Origin: Acidobacteriota bacterium
GTDB taxonomy: Bacteria > Acidobacteriota > Blastocatellia > Pyrinomonadales > Pyrinomonadaceae
DNA: 33,786 bases
Reading direction: 5' to 3'
NCBI GenBank assembly: GCA_020200235.1
Contig: JAIVJC010000024.1
Location: forward strand, 1 to 33,786
A model generated the notes under the pieces. It was given only the letters and a program-made list of their open reading frames with translations, was not told the DNA's origin and searched no databases. Below are positions 31,555 to 33,786 of this stretch, in pieces. Every line of letters starts with the position of its first letter. The stretch's first letter is position 1. Position numbers and translations under genes: made by a program.

Positions 31555-31794
31555 ATGGACTGTGCGGAATACCTGTCGCTTTTAAGCGACTACCGCGACG
31601 GCTCGCTCGACGACGGCAACCGCTCGCGCGTCAGCCAGCACCTGGACGGCTGCCCGCCCTGCAAGTGCGTCTTCACCGACATCGAGACCATCGTCACGAC
31701 GGCGAGCGGGTTCCGCGCGGAGGACGGCATCAGTTACCCGGACGAAGAAACGTTCTGGCAGCGCATCACGGTCACGGCGCGCACCATCCACTGA
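31555..31794 (+). CDS. Small zinc-finger protein, candidate anti-sigma factor
   Basis: 79 residues. It starts MDCAEYLSLLSDYRDGSLDD and contains HLDGCPPC (about 28-35), the HxxxCxxC signature of zinc-binding anti-sigma (ZAS) domains, with CxxxLSDYxDG upstream as in that family. Unlike typical anti-sigma factors it has no membrane helix or outer domain, so it would act in the cytoplasm, perhaps as a redox or metal switch. Its position right after the ECF sigma gene supports the pairing. It ends shortly after the finger (FWQRITVTARTIH). Confidence 0.82.
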   Translation: MDCAEYLSLLSDYRDGSLDDGNRSRVSQHLDGCPPCKCVFTDIETIVTTASGFRAEDGISYPDEETFWQRITVTARTIH

Positions 31795-31969
31795 TCCGAC
31801 ACTCCGCCCGATGTCTCGACGGGAGCGAACCCCGCCCCCGCGCCTAACTCTTAAAAAAACTTTTCCGCCAACACTCCCCACGGTGCGATCCATCCGCGCC
31901 GCCGCCGCGCATTCGAGAAAATAACAGACCGCCCGAGCCCGTGCGGAGGCGCGCGCGTTCCGTCGGCGA
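31795..31969. other. Non-coding gap before composite repeat B
   Basis: Between the zinc-finger gene and the repeat at 31970 I see no gene, and only a short A-rich patch (TTAAAAAAACTTTT, about 31851-31864). With the repeat, it makes up the 304-base stretch between the zinc-finger gene and the broken gene at 32099. Confidence 0.5.
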
Positions 31970-32129
31970 GTCGGAACCGCCTGCTGCAAGCGGGCGGGTC
32001 TGCCGATTGTTAGATTGCGGAATGCGGAATGCGGATTGAAGAGCACTCAAGCCCTCTGCTGGAAATCCGCAATCCGGAATCCGCATTCCGCAATCTCGTC
32101 ACCCGCCCGCTACCGCAGGCGGTTCCGAC
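31970..32129. repeat. 160-bp composite nested hairpin element, copy B
   Basis: It has the same architecture as 21932-22091 in the opposite orientation: outer ACCGCCTGC arms (31970-31999 and 32101-32129) and an inner heptad inverted repeat (TGCGGAATGCGGAATGCGGATT against AATCCGC/ATTCCGC words). Its right outer arm supplies the last codons and stop of the neighbouring minus-strand gene. Confidence 0.93.
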
Positions 32130-32853
32130 CTGTCTCTCACGGCGACGCTCAGCCCGTCGAGCACGAACTCGGTGACGCGCCGCTCCTCGCTCGCGTGGCA
32201 GGTGATGAAGTTCTGAAACTCGGAGGCGCGGCTCGTCACGGTCGCCTCGTAAATTCTTCCTTCCGCCAAAGCGGCGAACCTCACGCGCCACGTCAGCGCG
32301 CCCGCGCGCTCGCGCCCGGCGAATCGCAGTTCGTCCAGCCCGACGAGCCCCGTCTCCGCGCGCACGAAATACTCGCCAGCCTGCACGGGGTGCGAGAAGC
32401 AGGCGCGCCCGCGGAAGTTCTCCAACACGATCTGTCGCGCTTGCCGTGCGTGCAGACCAGCAGGAGCGGCTCGCGCGTCACCTCACCGCCTCCCGCCGAG
32501 TCGCCCGCCGCTACGCCCGCGACGTTTAAGTCGAGCAGGTCTTTATAGTCGGTCAGCCTGAGGCGCACGGCGTAGGGGTTGCGCGCGCGGCTGCGGACGA
32601 CGAAGAAGTTGAAGTCTGCGCGGCAGACCGAGTCCTGCTTGACGAAGAGGAGGCGCGAGCGCGGGATCGTCTTCAGGAGCGCGGCGAGGTGCTCTTTGAT
32701 CGCGGGGGAGAGCGCGCTCGACTCCATCGCGCGCGAGCCCCACGCGAAGGGGTACTCGACGAGCAGCCAGACCTCGCCCGTCGAAGCCGTGCCGAAGACA
32801 CGCTCGCCGGAGCGCGCCGACAGCTCCGAGCAGTAGAAGAGTGATTGCGTCAT
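32099..32853 (-). pseudogene. Broken sucrase/ferredoxin-like (thioredoxin-fold) gene
   Basis: The first part (32853 to about 32435) reads as the start of the sucrase/ferredoxin-like family: VWLLVEYPFAWGSRAMESSALSP, a middle region, and LLLVCTHGKRDRSC, whose cysteines normally help bind an iron-sulfur cluster. Right after this the frame turns to nonsense, while another minus frame (to 32099) continues with family-like sequence: VLENFRGRACFSHPVQAGEYFVRAETGLVGLDEL and a C-terminal domain. The expected middle (usually a further Cys/His-containing GGHRF-type segment) is absent, so an out-of-frame internal deletion near 32435 is likely. The final residues SEPPAVAGG come from the composite repeat. 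The upstream cupin gene ends 9 bases before its start, so they were one operon. A sequencing error alone would not explain the missing middle. Confidence 0.7.
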
Positions 32854-32862
32854 CGCGTGCGG

Positions 32863-33786
32863 TTACTCGTCAACGATAGCGACGAGCCCGTGCAGGATCA
32901 ACTCGCCGACGAAGGTCCGGACAGTACTTTCTTCAAGCCCGCCGCCGGCCGCCGCGGCGCACAACTCCGCGACGCGGCACTCGCGCCGCTCGTCGAGCGC
33001 CCGCAGGACTGTCAGCGCGCGCGCGTCGAAGCGCCAGCGCTTCTTGTTACACGAAAAAGATAGCTCGTCGCCACTCACTTCGAAGTCGAGCGGGCGCGGC
33101 GCGTTCAGCCGCACGAGCGCCCCCGCCGCGGGAAGCGAGAGCCGCGTCGTCGCCGAGTGCGGGAGGCTGAGGCGCGGGCGCGGCTCCGCGTTCGCGTCCT
33201 GCTCGCGGAAGAATTCGATGAGAGTGTCGCTGTCGAAGCGTGCGGAGAGTTCTTCGCGCAGTCGTTCGACGTGCGCGGCTTGCTCTGTGGGAGAAGCGTC
33301 GCGGGGCAAGTCTCGCCTGAAAGTCTCGCTCGCGCGCAAGTTCTCGGAGAGCCAGCGGAGGAGATCGAGCCCGGTGCGCTTGTGGACGCCGACGGTGAGG
33401 TGGAGCGTCGGCTCGTCCAAGGGGAAGGCGACGTGCCACCAGCCGCGCGGGATGTAGAGCAGGTCGCCGTCTTCGAGCGTGTCCTCCCAGAGCGGATCGC
33501 GGGTCGGCTTCGGCGCGGGCTCGACGTCGTTCGCGACGGGCGAGGGGCGCGTCTCGCCGTAGACGCGCCAGCGCTTCCTGCCCGCGACCTGGAGGATGAA
33601 AACGTCGTGGTCGTCCCAGTGGAGATCGAAGCCGCGCGACGTGCGCCAGCCCGCGTAGAGGTTGATCTGGACGCGCTCGCGAAAAGCGAGTTCGAGCGAC
33701 TCGGCGAGGGCGGTCAGCGGCGCGTGCAGCTCTTCGACGGCGTCGAGGACGAGCGTCGCGCCGTCACGCAGTTGACTGTTCAAGTC
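32863..33786 (-). CDS. JmjC-like cupin oxygenase (ROXA-like), partial at the right edge
   Basis: About 307 residues are visible and the frame is open at the window edge; the apparent TTG near 33783 is probably internal because the first residues (LNSQLRDGATLVLDAVEEL) look like mid-protein sequence. Iron ligands fit the cupin-4/JmjC pattern: LHWDDHDVFILQ (HxD) and, about 70 residues later, PRGWWHVAFP (distal His), with HLTVGVHKRTGLDLL following. A C-terminal winged-helix-like part (VAELCAAAAGGGLEESTVRTFVGELILHGLV) matches ribosomal-oxygenase-type proteins. It would be a 2-oxoglutarate/Fe(II) hydroxylase of a protein or peptide substrate. It is cotranscribed with the broken gene at 32099-32853. 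Confidence 0.88.
   Translation of the reverse strand, partial: DLNSQLRDGATLVLDAVEELHAPLTALAESLELAFRERVQINLYAGWRTSRGFDLHWDDHDVFILQVAGRKRWRVYGETRPSPVANDVEPAPKPTRDPLWEDTLEDGDLLYIPRGWWHVAFPLDEPTLHLTVGVHKRTGLDLLRWLSENLRASETFRRDLPRDASPTEQAAHVERLREELSARFDSDTLIEFFREQDANAEPRPRLSLPHSATTRLSLPAAGALVRLNAPRPLDFEVSGDELSFSCNKKRWRFDARALTVLRALDERRECRVAELCAAAAGGGLEESTVRTFVGELILHGLVAIVDE

Noticed and set aside
33781-33786. TTG at 33783 as the start of the cupin gene
   Set aside because: The protein begins in mid-domain there and the frame stays open to the window edge, so the gene is truncated.

Overview
The window is 33.8 kb of visibly GC-rich bacterial chromosome, probably a contig from an uncultured Acidobacteriota member. 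The Blastocatellia/Pyrinomonadales assignment is inferred from gene style: a zinc-ribbon serine/threonine kinase with an extracytoplasmic domain, exported CHAT and TPR proteins, DUF4384-type proteins and abundant short intergenic hairpin repeats. It carries no rRNA, tRNA, CRISPR array, phage gene or transposase that I can see.

Layout. (1) 1-1352, minus strand: a TauE/SafE-like exporter that runs in frame into a GGDEF fragment at the window edge, and a membrane diguanylate cyclase; they share an exact 123-bp block. (2) 1605-10064, plus strand: a surface signalling/TPR region with a transmembrane Ser/Thr kinase, a secreted DUF4384-like protein resembling the kinase's outer domain, an exported CHAT protease with TPRs, and two exported TPR or helical proteins. 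(3) 10203-10676, minus: a histone-H1-like KKGGA-repeat protein behind a strong bidirectional terminator. (4) 10881-13235, plus: a small unknown ORF, galT and galK, all overlapping, then an exported amidohydrolase, an exported unknown protein and an S41 peptidase with an odd acidic N-terminus. (5) 17720-26270, minus: an almost complete lysine/diaminopimelate (succinylase route) cluster in the order lysC-dapE-dapB-dapA-dapD-unknown-aminotransferase-asd, with several 4-bp overlaps. (6) 26462-29081: a NUDIX hydrolase divergent from recQ. (7) 29135-30441, plus: a nucleotidyltransferase-like protein overlapping an endonuclease/exonuclease/phosphatase. (8) 30558-31794: a gene remnant, an ECF sigma factor and a tiny zinc-finger anti-sigma candidate. 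(9) 32099-33786, minus: a broken sucrase/ferredoxin-like gene and an edge-truncated JmjC-like cupin.

Functionally, the lysine cluster takes aspartate to LL-diaminopimelate and probably supplies both lysine and peptidoglycan. galT and galK are the Leloir pathway enzymes. The kinase/DUF4384/CHAT region looks like a cell-surface sensing and proteolysis module.

The most unusual feature is the intergenic DNA. At least six sites hold inverted repeats whose arms are built from imperfect 7-base words, often pairing perfectly over 22-31 bp. Some supply the last codons and stop of neighbouring genes. In two places a heptad hairpin sits inside the loop of a second hairpin family, and the 'empty' form of that family is also present. 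A second theme is genes joined or cut at precise points (TauE|GGDEF, sucrase/ferredoxin-like, an NTF2-like remnant, perhaps the S41 protein), which could be real deletions or assembly joins.
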